Assembly: GCA_035701265.1 (NCBI GenBank)
Contig: DASSNU010000019.1
Coordinates: 1 to 64,000 of the forward strand
From: DASSNU01 sp035701265
GTDB taxonomy: Bacteria > Gemmatimonadota > Gemmatimonadetes > Gemmatimonadales > Gemmatimonadaceae
DNA length: 64,000 nt
Reading direction: 5' to 3'
The notes below the pieces were generated by a model, which was given only the letters and a program-made list of their open reading frames with translations, was not told where the DNA came from and ran no database searches. Positions within the stretch are counted from its first letter, which is position 1; each line of letters begins with the position of its first letter. This document shows positions 51,956 through 61,115 of the stretch, piece after piece. Position numbers and translations under genes: made by a program.

Positions 51956-53188
51956 ATGCACCTGATCGAAGTGGCCTTCCGGGGGAATCGGAAGCAGTTC
52001 TTTCTGTGGGAGGGCGAGGAGTCGCTCGCTCCGCGCACGGCAGTCATTGTCGAGGCGGACCGGGGCGAGGACCTGGGCCACGTCCACGCGGCGGGCGAGG
52101 CGGCCTCCCTCCGCTGCACCCGCTGCAGCCACGGCTGTGGGACGGAGACGCCGCAGCAGAAGGTCCTGCGACGCGCCACCGACGACGACGAGCGCCGCGC
52201 GCACGAACTGACCTCCGAGAACGAGAGCGCGCGACGCCGCGCCATCCAGGCCGTGCGCACGCACGGCCTCGTCATGAAGATCTCCGACGCCGAATGGCAG
52301 TGGGACCGCCGCAAGCTCACGTTCTACTTCACCGCGGAAAAGCGCGTGGACTTCCGCGCGCTCGTGCGCGATCTCGCCGGGACGTTCCGTACGCGCATCG
52401 AGCTCAAGCAGATCGGCGTGCGCGATGAAGCCAAGCGGCTCTCCGGCATCGGACGCTGCGGGCGCGAGTACTGCTCGGCGGCATGGCTCCCCGAGCTGCG
52501 GCCGGTGAGCCTGCAGGTCGCCAAGGACCAGAAGCTCTCCCTCAACCCGTCGCAGATCTCCGGCGCGTGCGGACGGCTCATGTGCTGCCTGCGCTACGAG
52601 CACGACTTCTACGTGCAGAGCCGCAAGCGCTTCCCCAAGGAAGGGAAGGTCATCGTCACCGCCCACGGCGAGGAAAAGGTGCTCGCCAACGACATCTTCG
52701 GCGAACGCGTGACCTTGCGCGACGCCGAGGGGGAAACGCGCGTCGTGGCGCTGGCGCAGCTCAAGCGCGAGATGGAGGGGCGCAGCAGCACGCCGGCGCG
52801 GACGGACGCGCCGCCCCGACCGGGCACGGAGAGCGACGACGAACAATCGCTTACACGCGGCTCGGCGGAAATCTCCGCGCAGCCGTCGCCGTCCGGTGGC
52901 GCGCGGAGCAGACGTCCGCCGGCAGCGTCAACGCCATCCGCCGCATCGTCGTCGCCCACATCGCCGTCCGCCGGACCGGCGGCCTCGCCGCCGTCCGGGC
53001 GGGAGCCGTCGAATCAAGGCGCGGCGGGGACCCAGACATCGCCGTCGCACCCCACGGCGCAGGACGGGTCCGCGGACACAGACGCACAGCGTCGCAGCTC
53101 CGGACGCACGCGCCGCCGTGGGCGCCGCGGGGGACGTCGCTCCCGCCCCAGCGGGGAGCGGCCACGCAACCTTCCTCCTGAACAGTAG
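51956..53188 (+). CDS. ricT: PSP1-domain protein RicT (YaaT)
   Basis: A 410-residue protein. The PSP1 core (about 5-265) has FYFTAEKRVDFRALVRDLAGTFRTRIELKQIGVRDEAKRLSG, in two blocks around the Arg-Thr, and the Cys-rich RCGREYCSAAW ... ISGACGRLMCCLRYEH, whose cysteines can hold a 4Fe-4S cluster as in the Ric complex (RicT-RicF-RicA) that controls RNase Y specificity in Bacillus; its partners are not in the window. An extra CTRCSHGCG near residue 55 adds more Cys. The last 130 residues are Ser/Pro/Arg-rich and probably disordered, ending very basic (TRRRGRRGGRRSRPSG), suggesting RNA contact. Its TAG overlaps the GTG of metG. Confidence 0.9.
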   Translation: MHLIEVAFRGNRKQFFLWEGEESLAPRTAVIVEADRGEDLGHVHAAGEAASLRCTRCSHGCGTETPQQKVLRRATDDDERRAHELTSENESARRRAIQAVRTHGLVMKISDAEWQWDRRKLTFYFTAEKRVDFRALVRDLAGTFRTRIELKQIGVRDEAKRLSGIGRCGREYCSAAWLPELRPVSLQVAKDQKLSLNPSQISGACGRLMCCLRYEHDFYVQSRKRFPKEGKVIVTAHGEEKVLANDIFGERVTLRDAEGETRVVALAQLKREMEGRSSTPARTDAPPRPGTESDDEQSLTRGSAEISAQPSPSGGARSRRPPAASTPSAASSSPTSPSAGPAASPPSGREPSNQGAAGTQTSPSHPTAQDGSADTDAQRRSSGRTRRRGRRGGRRSRPSGERPRNLPPEQ

Positions 53189-54723
53189 TGTCGCGCTTCT
53201 TCGTCACCACCGCCATCGACTACGCCAACGGCGACCCGCACCTGGGACACGCCTTCGAGAAGATCGGCGCCGATGCCATTGCCCGATACCACCGGCTGCG
53301 CGGCGACGACGTCCATTTCCTGATCGGAATGGATGAACACGGCCAGAAGGTGGCGCAGACGGCCGAAGGGCGCGGCATGGCACCGCAGGCGCTGGTGGAC
53401 GCGATCGCCGCGCGCTTCCAGGGGATGTGGGACCGCTTGCGCATCTCGTACGATCAGTTCATCCGCACGACGGATCCCGCGCACAAGGCCGGCGTCCGCG
53501 CGCTCATCGAGCGCATGCTCGAGCGTAATCCCGACGACTTCTACGAGCAGTCCTACGAGGGGTGGTACTGCGTGGGATGCGAGCTGTTCAAGCGCGAGGC
53601 GGAAATCGAGAACGGGCGATGCATCCTGCATCCGACGCGCGAGCTGCAGTGGACGGAGGAGCGCAACTGGTTCTTCCGCCTGTCGCGCTACCAGCCCTTT
53701 CTGCGCCGGCTGTACGCGGAGCGCCCGGACATCCTGCTCCCCGAGTCGCGGCGCAACGAGGTGCTGGCCCTGTTCGAGGAAGGGCTGGAGGACATCTCGA
53801 TCACGCGCGCACGGCTCGCCTGGGCTATCCCCTTCCCCCGCGCGACCAGCGATGGCCAGCCGCAGGGGACGTGGGTGTGGTTCGACGCGCTGCCGAACTA
53901 CCTCACCGCCACGGGCTACCCGGAGAAAGGCTTCGAGCGCCGCTGGCCGGCGCAGCTCCATGTGATCGGGAAGGACATCATCCGCCTGCACGGCGTGATC
54001 TGGCCGGCAATGCTCGAGAGCGCGGGACTGCCCCTCCCCGAGCGCATCTGGGCGCATGGCTTCGCCTACTTCCAGGGAGCACGGTTCAGCAAGTCGGCGG
54101 GCGTACAGCTCGATCTGAGCGAAGCGATCGACCGCCACGGCGTGGATGCCTTCCGCTACTTCCTGCTGCGGGAGATCCCGTTCGACGCCGACGGGAGCTT
54201 CACGTGGGAGCGCTTCGACGAGCGCTACACGGCCGACCTGGCGAACGCCTTCGGGAATCTGGCGAGCCGTACGGTGGCCATGGTGGAGCGCTACTGTGAG
54301 GGCATCATCCCGTCCGGCCCGCATGGCGATGTGGACACCGCGGATGCCGCGGACGTGGCGGCCTACTGCGAGGCCATGGACGGACAGCGGCTGCACGAGG
54401 CGCTGCAGCACCTGTGGCGGTCGATCGGACGGGGGAACGAGTACGTCGACCGTCGCGCGCCATGGAAGCAGGCCAAGGATCCGTCAGCCATGGAGGCGCT
54501 GGCGGAGACGCTCGCGACGCTCTGCCGCCAGCTTGCGCGCCAGGCGGTGCTGGTGTCACCGTTCATGCCGGAGCGATCTCAGGCGCTCTGGAGCCAGTTG
54601 GGCGGCGCGGGCAGCGTGGAGGAGCAGCGGCTCGACGGGCTCGCCACGCTCGATACCGCCGGGTGGCGCGTGAGCCGCGGGAGCCCGCTCTTTCCGCGCC
54701 CCACCCTGAAGCCTGCTGGGTGA
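53188..54723 (+). CDS. metG: Methionyl-tRNA synthetase
   Basis: Charges tRNA-Met. 511 residues: HIGH-type motif DPHLGHAFEKIG near residue 17, a zinc-binding knuckle (WYCVGCELF ... GRCILHP, about 126-150), the WFDALPNYLTA block, and the KMSKS loop as ARFSKSAGVQLD (near 297), where Arg stands for the first Lys. The anticodon-binding helical domain follows, and the optional C-terminal tRNA-binding domain is absent. The GTG start overlaps the ricT stop, so both are translated together. Neighbouring accA-ricT-metG is a common arrangement of housekeeping genes. Confidence 0.96.
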   Translation: MSRFFVTTAIDYANGDPHLGHAFEKIGADAIARYHRLRGDDVHFLIGMDEHGQKVAQTAEGRGMAPQALVDAIAARFQGMWDRLRISYDQFIRTTDPAHKAGVRALIERMLERNPDDFYEQSYEGWYCVGCELFKREAEIENGRCILHPTRELQWTEERNWFFRLSRYQPFLRRLYAERPDILLPESRRNEVLALFEEGLEDISITRARLAWAIPFPRATSDGQPQGTWVWFDALPNYLTATGYPEKGFERRWPAQLHVIGKDIIRLHGVIWPAMLESAGLPLPERIWAHGFAYFQGARFSKSAGVQLDLSEAIDRHGVDAFRYFLLREIPFDADGSFTWERFDERYTADLANAFGNLASRTVAMVERYCEGIIPSGPHGDVDTADAADVAAYCEAMDGQRLHEALQHLWRSIGRGNEYVDRRAPWKQAKDPSAMEALAETLATLCRQLARQAVLVSPFMPERSQALWSQLGGAGSVEEQRLDGLATLDTAGWRVSRGSPLFPRPTLKPAG

Positions 54724-54955
54724 TCCGTCAGCCGCTCCGCGCGCTTCTAGCGGTGTCTGTTCGGTATACCAGCGGACTCGCGTGTTCGCGCCCTCAGTAC
54801 GGGGCGCTGCGGAGGAGGTCGGGAGTGACGCGCAGAGGCGCCGGACAGTCTTTCCACGGGGAGAAACGCCCGCGCCCGTAGACGGGGTGGCGCTCGTACG
54901 ATCTGCAGCGCCCCAACTCCTGCGGGACCACCGAAACGGCTCGAGGAATTCAGGA

Positions 54956-55825
54956 ATGCCGCAGCGCCGCTGGACACTGCTCATTGTACCCGAAAGCGAT
55001 CACGGGTCGCGGAGCATCACCATCTCCGAGCGCGCGTTGCGCTGGCTGCTCTCGTCGGCCAGCGTGCTGGCCCTCCTCGCGCTCGTGGGCGTGGGAGTGC
55101 TCATTGCCGGCGTGGCGCGCCCGGCGTTCCTCTCCAGGACGCCAGGTGCCGTGGGGGGGGGCGTGGTGAGCGCGCAGGAGATCCAGGCGTTGCACGATAC
55201 GCTCGACGCCATTGCCGCGCGCGACGAGCAGATTCGCCTCCTGGCAGGGCTCTCCGATCCCGACTCCGCCCTCTCCGACAGCGCGTCCGAAGCCATGCGG
55301 CTCGCCTCCGCCGACCCGGCCGATCTGGAGCTCATGATTCAGCGCGCGAACACGCTGGCGGCGAGCTTCGCCGAAGTATCGGACAGTCTTGCCGATCATG
55401 CGGAGCGGTACACGCGCATCCCGTCCATCATGCCCACAGTGGGGTGGCTCTCCAGCGCATTCAGCCGGAGCCGCTTCCATCCCATCCTTCACATCGCCCG
55501 CCCGCACGAAGGGATCGACGTCTCGGCGCCGATGGGCGCTCCGATCGTGGCCCCCGCGGATGGCATCGTCATCCAGGTCGGGCGTCAGAACGGGTACGGC
55601 AACGTGCTCGAGATCGACCACGGAAACGGGATCGTGACCAAGTACGCGCACTGCTCGCGCATCCTCGTGCGCCGCGGCCAGCGCGTGAAGCGCGGCCAGG
55701 TGATCGCCGCTGTGGGGAACACCGGACTGGCGACCGGTCCGCACCTGCACTATGAGATCCACGTGCGCGGACGAGTAGTGGATCCGCTCACCTACGTGCT
55801 CCCCGCCGGAGCGAACCCGGACTGA
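54956..55825 (+). CDS. M23-family (LytM) peptidase, membrane-anchored
   Basis: A 289-residue envelope endopeptidase. One N-terminal membrane anchor (LLSSASVLALLALVGVGVLIAGV, about 30-52), a helical/coiled region (about 75-160) and the LytM domain at the C-terminus with both zinc motifs intact: HEGIDVSAPMGAP (HxxxD) and HLHYEIHV (HxH), as well as GNGIVTKYAHC. It is expected to cleave peptidoglycan peptides or activate amidases. AGGA precedes the ATG, and the preceding 232 bp after metG contains no gene. The frame remains open to 54782, but that extension is Arg-rich and unlikely. Confidence 0.92.
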   Translation: MPQRRWTLLIVPESDHGSRSITISERALRWLLSSASVLALLALVGVGVLIAGVARPAFLSRTPGAVGGGVVSAQEIQALHDTLDAIAARDEQIRLLAGLSDPDSALSDSASEAMRLASADPADLELMIQRANTLAASFAEVSDSLADHAERYTRIPSIMPTVGWLSSAFSRSRFHPILHIARPHEGIDVSAPMGAPIVAPADGIVIQVGRQNGYGNVLEIDHGNGIVTKYAHCSRILVRRGQRVKRGQVIAAVGNTGLATGPHLHYEIHVRGRVVDPLTYVLPAGANPD

Positions 55826-55874
55826 GGGCGGAATTGCAGACACGGAACACGCTGGGACAACGACGGGCTGGATG

Positions 55875-55910
55875 CAGAACGGGGTGGCGCTTTCGCGCCA
55901 CCCCGTTCTG
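55875..55910. terminator. Perfect 16-bp hairpin between convergent M23 peptidase and susD
   Basis: CAGAACGGGGTGGCGC, loop TTTC, then its exact complement. It lies between two converging genes. The A/T bases at its base and its perfect symmetry make it a good bidirectional intrinsic terminator. Confidence 0.85.
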
Positions 55911-55931
55911 GTTGAAGGTGAATATACAGCC

Positions 55932-57383
55932 TTACGGCGTATCCACGTCGCAGCCGTTGGGGAATTCGGCCACCCAGAGCGGGTTGTTCTGCTCCTCCTG
56001 CGGGATCGGCCAGGCGACGTCGTTCCCGTACTCGCCGCCCTTGTGATACGGTCCATCGGGGAACACCGTGTTCTGAGCGCGGCCGTAGTTCCGGACAAGC
56101 CGGCGGAGGTCGCCCAAGCGGTGGCCGGTGATGAACATCCAGAATGCGCGCTCACTGAAGATCAGATCGAGCTGCGCTGCCGGTGTACCGGGATCGGATA
56201 GCGGACCCAGCGTCGTGTTCGTGACGTCGCTCCCCGCCAGTTGGTCCTCGTAGTTGGGATACATCCCAGCCATGAGAGTTCCGACGTCGTCACGAAGATC
56301 GTTGAGAATCGTGAGCCACGAAGCGTCGCTCGCCTGCTGAGCCGCCTCGGCCTGAATCAGGCGCGCCTCGACGCCGGTTGCGAAGGGCACCGGCTCCGAC
56401 AGCGAGTTGTACAGCTCGTCGCTGAACACTTCGATGGACGCATCGAAGCCCGGGCCGATGTCCTTCCACGGTACACGCGGGTCGTTGGCGGCCCGGAACG
56501 GCTGACCGTTTACGCCCTCGTTGTCGTTCGCGGCAGGGTTGTCCGGATTGTCCGCGACGATCGTGTACCGGCCGTTCAGCTGCAGGGAGAAGATCGGGTT
56601 GTTCTCGCTGCCGTCGGTATCGGAGTGTCCGATACGGAAGACGAACTCCGTAGGTACACTGGCCACCGCAGCGGCGGCTCCGGCCACGTCTCCCTTGTCG
56701 AGCAACGCACGCCCCTTGCCCACGCTGGCCAGGTTCGCCTCATCGCTCCCCGGTGTCGCAGCCGCCAGCGCCAGGTCGAAGTAGACGATGGCGCTGTCGA
56801 GCACCTGGTCCGTGGTGAGCGGGGCACCGAAGGTGACGGCGCCCGAAGCGTCCACGCTGCTCAGCGGAATGCCCGAGCAGAATGCCTCGGCGAGCGCGAC
56901 ATCAGAGAATCCCTCGATAGCGTTCATGAGCGCCACGTCGGCGCTCTGCTCCTCGGGATCGGTGATGAACTGCGCCGCGAGGTCGCGCGCGATCACTGCC
57001 AGGTGCCGTGCGCGGTGGAGCCGCGAGTATGTCCCATCCGTGGTGTTCCCCTGATCGAACGGGAACTGGTCCCGCTTGTCGGTAGCCGTCCGGGTGGGGA
57101 ACGTCTCCGAATCCATCAATTCGTCGGTGAAGTTGGCGTTGTTGGAGAGGAACGCGTCTCCACCCGAGCCGGAATACGCCCGGTTGAACTCCCCGATCGC
57201 GCCAGTGACGGCGGTCCGGGCACCAAGCTCGTTCGGCAGGGCGCCGGGCAGGATGGCGCCCGGATCATCCACCTGCAGAATGTCCTTACAGCCGGCGGCC
57301 GCCAGCAGCACGAGCGCGCCAGTAACGGCGGCCCGTGCCGCGGCAAATCCCGTCCGGCGTGTGCGATTCGTTGAGTGTGCCAT
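55932..57383 (-). CDS. SusD/RagB-like outer-membrane nutrient-binding lipoprotein
   Basis: A 483-residue partner of the TonB-dependent transporter. It has a lipoprotein signal (VTGALVLLAAAGC, lipidated Cys at about residue 32), then helical SusD repeats: DDPGAILPGALPNELGARTAVTGAI, YSRLHRARHLAVIARDLA, NAIEGFSDVALAEAFCSGIPLS and the C-terminal FSERAFWMFITGHRLGDLRRLVRNYG, typical of SusD (fERxxExxxxGxRxxDLrR). The last part sits over the transporter's lid. ATG 57383 gives the standard short N-terminus. It is 23 bp downstream of susC in the same operon. The substrate is unknown; no glycoside hydrolase or sulfatase genes accompany the pair. Confidence 0.92.
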   Translation of the reverse strand: MAHSTNRTRRTGFAAARAAVTGALVLLAAAGCKDILQVDDPGAILPGALPNELGARTAVTGAIGEFNRAYSGSGGDAFLSNNANFTDELMDSETFPTRTATDKRDQFPFDQGNTTDGTYSRLHRARHLAVIARDLAAQFITDPEEQSADVALMNAIEGFSDVALAEAFCSGIPLSSVDASGAVTFGAPLTTDQVLDSAIVYFDLALAAATPGSDEANLASVGKGRALLDKGDVAGAAAAVASVPTEFVFRIGHSDTDGSENNPIFSLQLNGRYTIVADNPDNPAANDNEGVNGQPFRAANDPRVPWKDIGPGFDASIEVFSDELYNSLSEPVPFATGVEARLIQAEAAQQASDASWLTILNDLRDDVGTLMAGMYPNYEDQLAGSDVTNTTLGPLSDPGTPAAQLDLIFSERAFWMFITGHRLGDLRRLVRNYGRAQNTVFPDGPYHKGGEYGNDVAWPIPQEEQNNPLWVAEFPNGCDVDTP

Positions 57384-57406
57384 GAGTGGATCCTTGGGTC
57401 CCGTCA

Positions 57407-60400
57407 TCAGAAGGTGAGGTTGAGCCGAGCCGTGAGCGTGCGGACCTGGGGCTGCGTGTTGAACTCGTTCTGGTTGAAGTTCGAGCTCGCGCCCTGCTCG
57501 TTGATCTCAGGATCCAGTCCGTCGTAGTCGGTCCAGGTCTTCAGGTTCCGGCCGGCCACCGTGAGGCTGGCACCCTGGAGCGCCGAGATACCGCGCGTCC
57601 AGGAAGGCGGCAGACGGAACGTGACCGACAGCTCGCGCCACTTCCAGAAGTCGGCATCTTCGATGTAGCCCGCCTGGGTGCCCAGGAGCGACGCCAGGAA
57701 GCGTGCCTGATCGAAGAGCGACGCGTTCGGATCATCCGTGGCGGGACAGCCACGATCCGCGCGCGCGAAACCCGTCTGGCAGCGGAACTGCTCCGTGCCG
57801 TTCTCCTGCAGGAAGTTGCCACGCTCGTCGAACAGCGTGCTCACCGACACGTACTTGAAGAGGGTGAAGTCGGCCGAGAGGCTGATCGTGTGACCCGGGA
57901 GAGCGTTCCCCAGGAACACCACCGTGTCGCCCAGCGTGATTTCGTTGACGTCGATCTTGCCGTCGCCGTTCGTGTCCTCGAACGTGAACGGCCGCTGCCA
58001 GAACGCACCGGCCGGGTTGCTCACCCGGTGCTGCTGCTCGCCACGATTGATAACGATGGGCGGAATATCCGCACCAAGTGTCTCGATCTCGTTGGCCAGC
58101 GTCGTGGCCGAGACGCGGAAGCTTGCCGTGAAGTTCCGGATGTCGATCGGCGTAGCGTTCACGCCCAGCTCGATTCCCTGGTTGCGGATCGAGCCCAGGT
58201 TCTGCAGCTGCGATCCGGCAACACCGAGCGACGGCGGCAGCGGAACGTTGATGAGGGCGTCCTCGGACCGCTTGTGATAGAAGGTGAAGTCCACCCCCGC
58301 GCGGCCGTTGAACAGTCCCATGTCCATCCCCAGCTCGTACTCGGTAGTGCGCTCTGCCTTCAGGTTCGGGTTACCACTTCCGCCGATAGTAATTCCGGGG
58401 GCCTCTTCGCCACTCGGCAGAACCACCGGATTGGAGTTGAAGAAGTCCAGCGCCTGGCGGAAGTTGGGGCGCAGGCCAGCCTGTCCCCACGCGGCGCGCA
58501 GGCGGAGGTCGTTCATGAAGCCGGGCTTCGGGAACCACGGCTCATCGCCGAGAACCCAGGAGATGTTCGCCGACGGGTAGTACTGCACACCAATGTCCGC
58601 ACCGAAAGCGCTATTGTCGTCGCCGCGGAGCGAACCGGCCACGAACAGGCGATCCTTCCAACCCACCTGCTCACGGACGAACCCGCCGACCGTGATGTTG
58701 TCGCTGAAGCCTTCGGCAACCGAGAATTGCGCCGATGTCAGGCTGCAGCTCCGGGTGTTGGCGCCTGGCACCAGCGTGGTGCCCTCGCAGAACGTCGATT
58801 CGAAGCGCGCCCGCTGATAGCTGGCGCCACCGGTGGTGGTGCTCACGATCTCGGGCGTCAGGTTGAACCGTGCGGTGGCCGACGCGTTTCCGGTGTACAG
58901 GAAGTTGTTCGACCGATCGGAATCACGGAAGCCATTTCCACCGAAGAACGTCCCACCAAGATTGGTGGCGAACGGCTGCACGGTCTGCTGATCGTGCACG
59001 TCGGTCAGATCCACACCGACGTTTCCGTTCAGGGTCAGCCAGCTCAGCGGCTGGTAGTTGCCCGTGCCACCCAGCGTCAGGTGGTTCACGTTGAACTTCT
59101 CAACGAGCGCGCGATCGTTCTCGTTCGTCTCGCTGAAGCCGAAGTTCCGGAGCTGCGGCGTGAGGCAGGTCGGGCCCTCCGTGCAGGGATTCCCGTCCGC
59201 ATCGAGCCCGAAGAACACCGGGCCGCCGAGGATGCCGTTGATGATCGGGCTGAACACGTTGTTGTCGTTCGAGTTCAGCACCTGATCCGCGTTCGTGTAC
59301 CCCATCGTGGCGGTCAGGTTGAGCTTGTCGTTCACCTGCGCGGCCACGTTGGCGCGGACGTTGATCTGGTCGTTCGTGTTGTAGTCGATGACGCCGCTCT
59401 CACGGGTGAGATCGCCGGAGAGGAAGTACGTCACCTGGTCGCCGCCGCCAGCCACGCTCAGACCGTACTTGGCGCGCTCACCGACGCTGAACGGCGAGGT
59501 GCGCAGGTCACGGATCGTCTCGAACTCGAGCACGCCGTTCTGCGTGCACCCGCCGCGGGCCACCGACACGTTCCGGCCGCCGTTCACACAGCGCGGACGC
59601 GCCGTCGTGTTCAACGAGCCCGACGGATTGAGGAGCGGCGCCCCACCGTCGTTTTCCTGGAACGCGAAGAAGTTCGATGGATACTGGTTGCGATCTTCCG
59701 AGTTGCCGTACTCCACGAAGGCGTTGTAGCGCGCCTTCCCCGTCTTGCCGCGCTTGGTCGTGATCAGGATGACGCCGTTCGCGCCGGCCGATCCGTAGAT
59801 CGCCGTCGCCGCCGGCCCCTTGATGACCTCGACGTTCTCGATGTCCTCAGGCGCGATGTCATTCAGACGGGTGACTTCCTGACCGCCGACGCCGCTGTTC
59901 GCGTTGATGGCGTTGCTGATCTGCACGCCGTCCACGTAGAACAGAGGCTCGTTGCTCAGCGACAAGCTGTTCGCGCCGCGAATGCGAATGCGCTGCGCAG
60001 TACCCACCGAACCGGCCATCCCTTGCAGGTTGATACCGGTGGTGCGGGCCGTCAGCACGTCCGCGAACGTGTGAATGGGCGCGAGGTTCAGCGAGTCGGT
60101 GTTGATGAGCGACGTGTTCGTGCCGGCCTCACGACGGCGCTCCTGCTGCCCCGTGATGGCATTGACGGTCACGACGTCGAGCGTCAGGGCCGAGGGCGCA
60201 AGCGCGAAATCCGCCGTCGCCGTCTGGCCGGACGCCACGGTCACGTTCTGCTCGGCAGACGCGTAGCCCACGCGCAGTGCGCGGAGCTGCACGGTCCCGG
60301 CGGGAACGCCCGTGATACGAAACTGACCCTGATCGTCAGTCAGGGTGCCGCGCGTGGTTCCCACGATCAACACCTGCGCGTTGGGAACCGGCTGCTGGTT

Positions 60401-60508
60401 GGAACGATCGGTCACCTTCCCCGTTATCGTTCCTTGTGCGGCTGCCCACGCTGGCAAAACTGCCAGCGCGAACAAGGCCGCTGCGAGCCGACGAACGCCA
60501 CTGTGCAT
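57407..60508 (-). CDS. SusC/RagA-family TonB-dependent transporter
   Basis: A 1,033-residue outer-membrane importer. A signal peptide (LAAALFALAVLPAWAAAQ) is followed by a carboxypeptidase-regulatory-like beta domain (GTITGKVTDRSNQQPVPNAQVLI, about 26-105), the plug (SLNLAPIHTFADVLTARTTGINLQGMAGSVGTAQRIRIRG ... LFYVDGVQISN ... IENVEVIKGPAATAIYGSAGANGVILITTKRG, about 135-255, written as three blocks) and a 22-strand barrel ending LTARLNLTF with the terminal Phe. The ATG at 60508 has a strong GGAGGAG site. A consensus promoter sits 385 nt upstream. SusC/SusD pairs import large nutrients using TonB energy; the substrate is open. Confidence 0.95.
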   Translation of the reverse strand: MHSGVRRLAAALFALAVLPAWAAAQGTITGKVTDRSNQQPVPNAQVLIVGTTRGTLTDDQGQFRITGVPAGTVQLRALRVGYASAEQNVTVASGQTATADFALAPSALTLDVVTVNAITGQQERRREAGTNTSLINTDSLNLAPIHTFADVLTARTTGINLQGMAGSVGTAQRIRIRGANSLSLSNEPLFYVDGVQISNAINANSGVGGQEVTRLNDIAPEDIENVEVIKGPAATAIYGSAGANGVILITTKRGKTGKARYNAFVEYGNSEDRNQYPSNFFAFQENDGGAPLLNPSGSLNTTARPRCVNGGRNVSVARGGCTQNGVLEFETIRDLRTSPFSVGERAKYGLSVAGGGDQVTYFLSGDLTRESGVIDYNTNDQINVRANVAAQVNDKLNLTATMGYTNADQVLNSNDNNVFSPIINGILGGPVFFGLDADGNPCTEGPTCLTPQLRNFGFSETNENDRALVEKFNVNHLTLGGTGNYQPLSWLTLNGNVGVDLTDVHDQQTVQPFATNLGGTFFGGNGFRDSDRSNNFLYTGNASATARFNLTPEIVSTTTGGASYQRARFESTFCEGTTLVPGANTRSCSLTSAQFSVAEGFSDNITVGGFVREQVGWKDRLFVAGSLRGDDNSAFGADIGVQYYPSANISWVLGDEPWFPKPGFMNDLRLRAAWGQAGLRPNFRQALDFFNSNPVVLPSGEEAPGITIGGSGNPNLKAERTTEYELGMDMGLFNGRAGVDFTFYHKRSEDALINVPLPPSLGVAGSQLQNLGSIRNQGIELGVNATPIDIRNFTASFRVSATTLANEIETLGADIPPIVINRGEQQHRVSNPAGAFWQRPFTFEDTNGDGKIDVNEITLGDTVVFLGNALPGHTISLSADFTLFKYVSVSTLFDERGNFLQENGTEQFRCQTGFARADRGCPATDDPNASLFDQARFLASLLGTQAGYIEDADFWKWRELSVTFRLPPSWTRGISALQGASLTVAGRNLKTWTDYDGLDPEINEQGASSNFNQNEFNTQPQVRTLTARLNLTF

Positions 60509-60868
60509 TTCTCCTCCTTCTCCGAGTGAAGCGTGCGGATTCCTCCGCGGGGACAACAACCGGAATAGCACCCACGCGCCGTGCGAGGCGCGCGGATGCG
60601 TCAAGTCGGACAGATCAGAGCCGGTGGCACCACACGGCACCTCGAGCCAGCACGCGCTGAACGCTCGGCGCGCGCGCCGATGGGGACGATGGATGGGACG
60701 CGCGTGCCGCTGCACGCGCTCAAGGAGAGTCGGTCACCGCACGCGATGCGCGGGCCGGCGGCATGTCGAACACACGGATCCGGAGCGATCCAGAATGGAA
60801 TCATCCGAGGAGAGCTCGAGGGAAGAAATGCCGAGCCGGACCGATTCCTACCATTCCATGCCTTGGCG

Positions 60869-60892
60869 CCGCTGACGAAGGAGCGTCAGCGG
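60869..60892 (-). promoter_or_regulatory. Hairpin at the very 5' end of the susC transcript
   Basis: CCGCTGACG, six-base loop, CGTCAGCGG. With transcription starting near 60893 it would form within the first bases of the susC-susD mRNA. Such 5'-terminal stems can slow 5'-end-dependent decay. The rest of the leader (60509-60868) has no gene but contains several GC-rich repeats. Confidence 0.5.
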
Positions 60893-60899
60893 GAGTCAC

Positions 60900-60928
60900 A
60901 TTATAGGAGCGCACTAATACGCTGTCAA
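60900..60928 (-). promoter_or_regulatory. Perfect consensus sigma-70 promoter of susC-susD
   Basis: On the minus strand TTGACA (60928-60923), exactly 17 bp, then TATAAT (60905-60900): both boxes are fully consensus. Start of transcription is expected near 60893, giving a leader of about 385 nt before the susC ATG. Confidence 0.85.
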
Positions 60929-61012
60929 GAAAGCAAAACCGCTCTCTACGGGGTGGGACGGGGGGTAGTTTCACCGGCCTTTCGGAGAGCGTTCGGAGGC
61001 CCGGAATGACCA

Positions 61013-61031
61013 CCCGGCCCCAGGGGCCGGG
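61013..61031. terminator. GC-rich hairpin downstream of lemA
   Basis: CCCGGCCCC and GGGGCCGGG pair around a single central A. It lies 85 bp beyond the lemA stop and about 85 bp upstream of the susC promoter. No T-run follows, so terminator function is tentative. Confidence 0.4.
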
Positions 61032-61115
61032 AGCGGTCCCAGAGTATGGCGCGCGGGAATTCCGTTGTCCAGATCCCCCCGTCCTGCAACGTGGCGATTC
61101 CCACGCCCCGGCAGC

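Noticed and set aside
53014..54411. Open frame of 465 codons antisense to metG
   Set aside because: Shadow ORF produced by high G+C; metG motifs are on the other strand.
57386..60529. Open frame of 1,047 codons antisense to susC
   Set aside because: Arg/Val-rich shadow of the susC barrel gene in a GC-rich genome; no family resemblance and no ribosome site.
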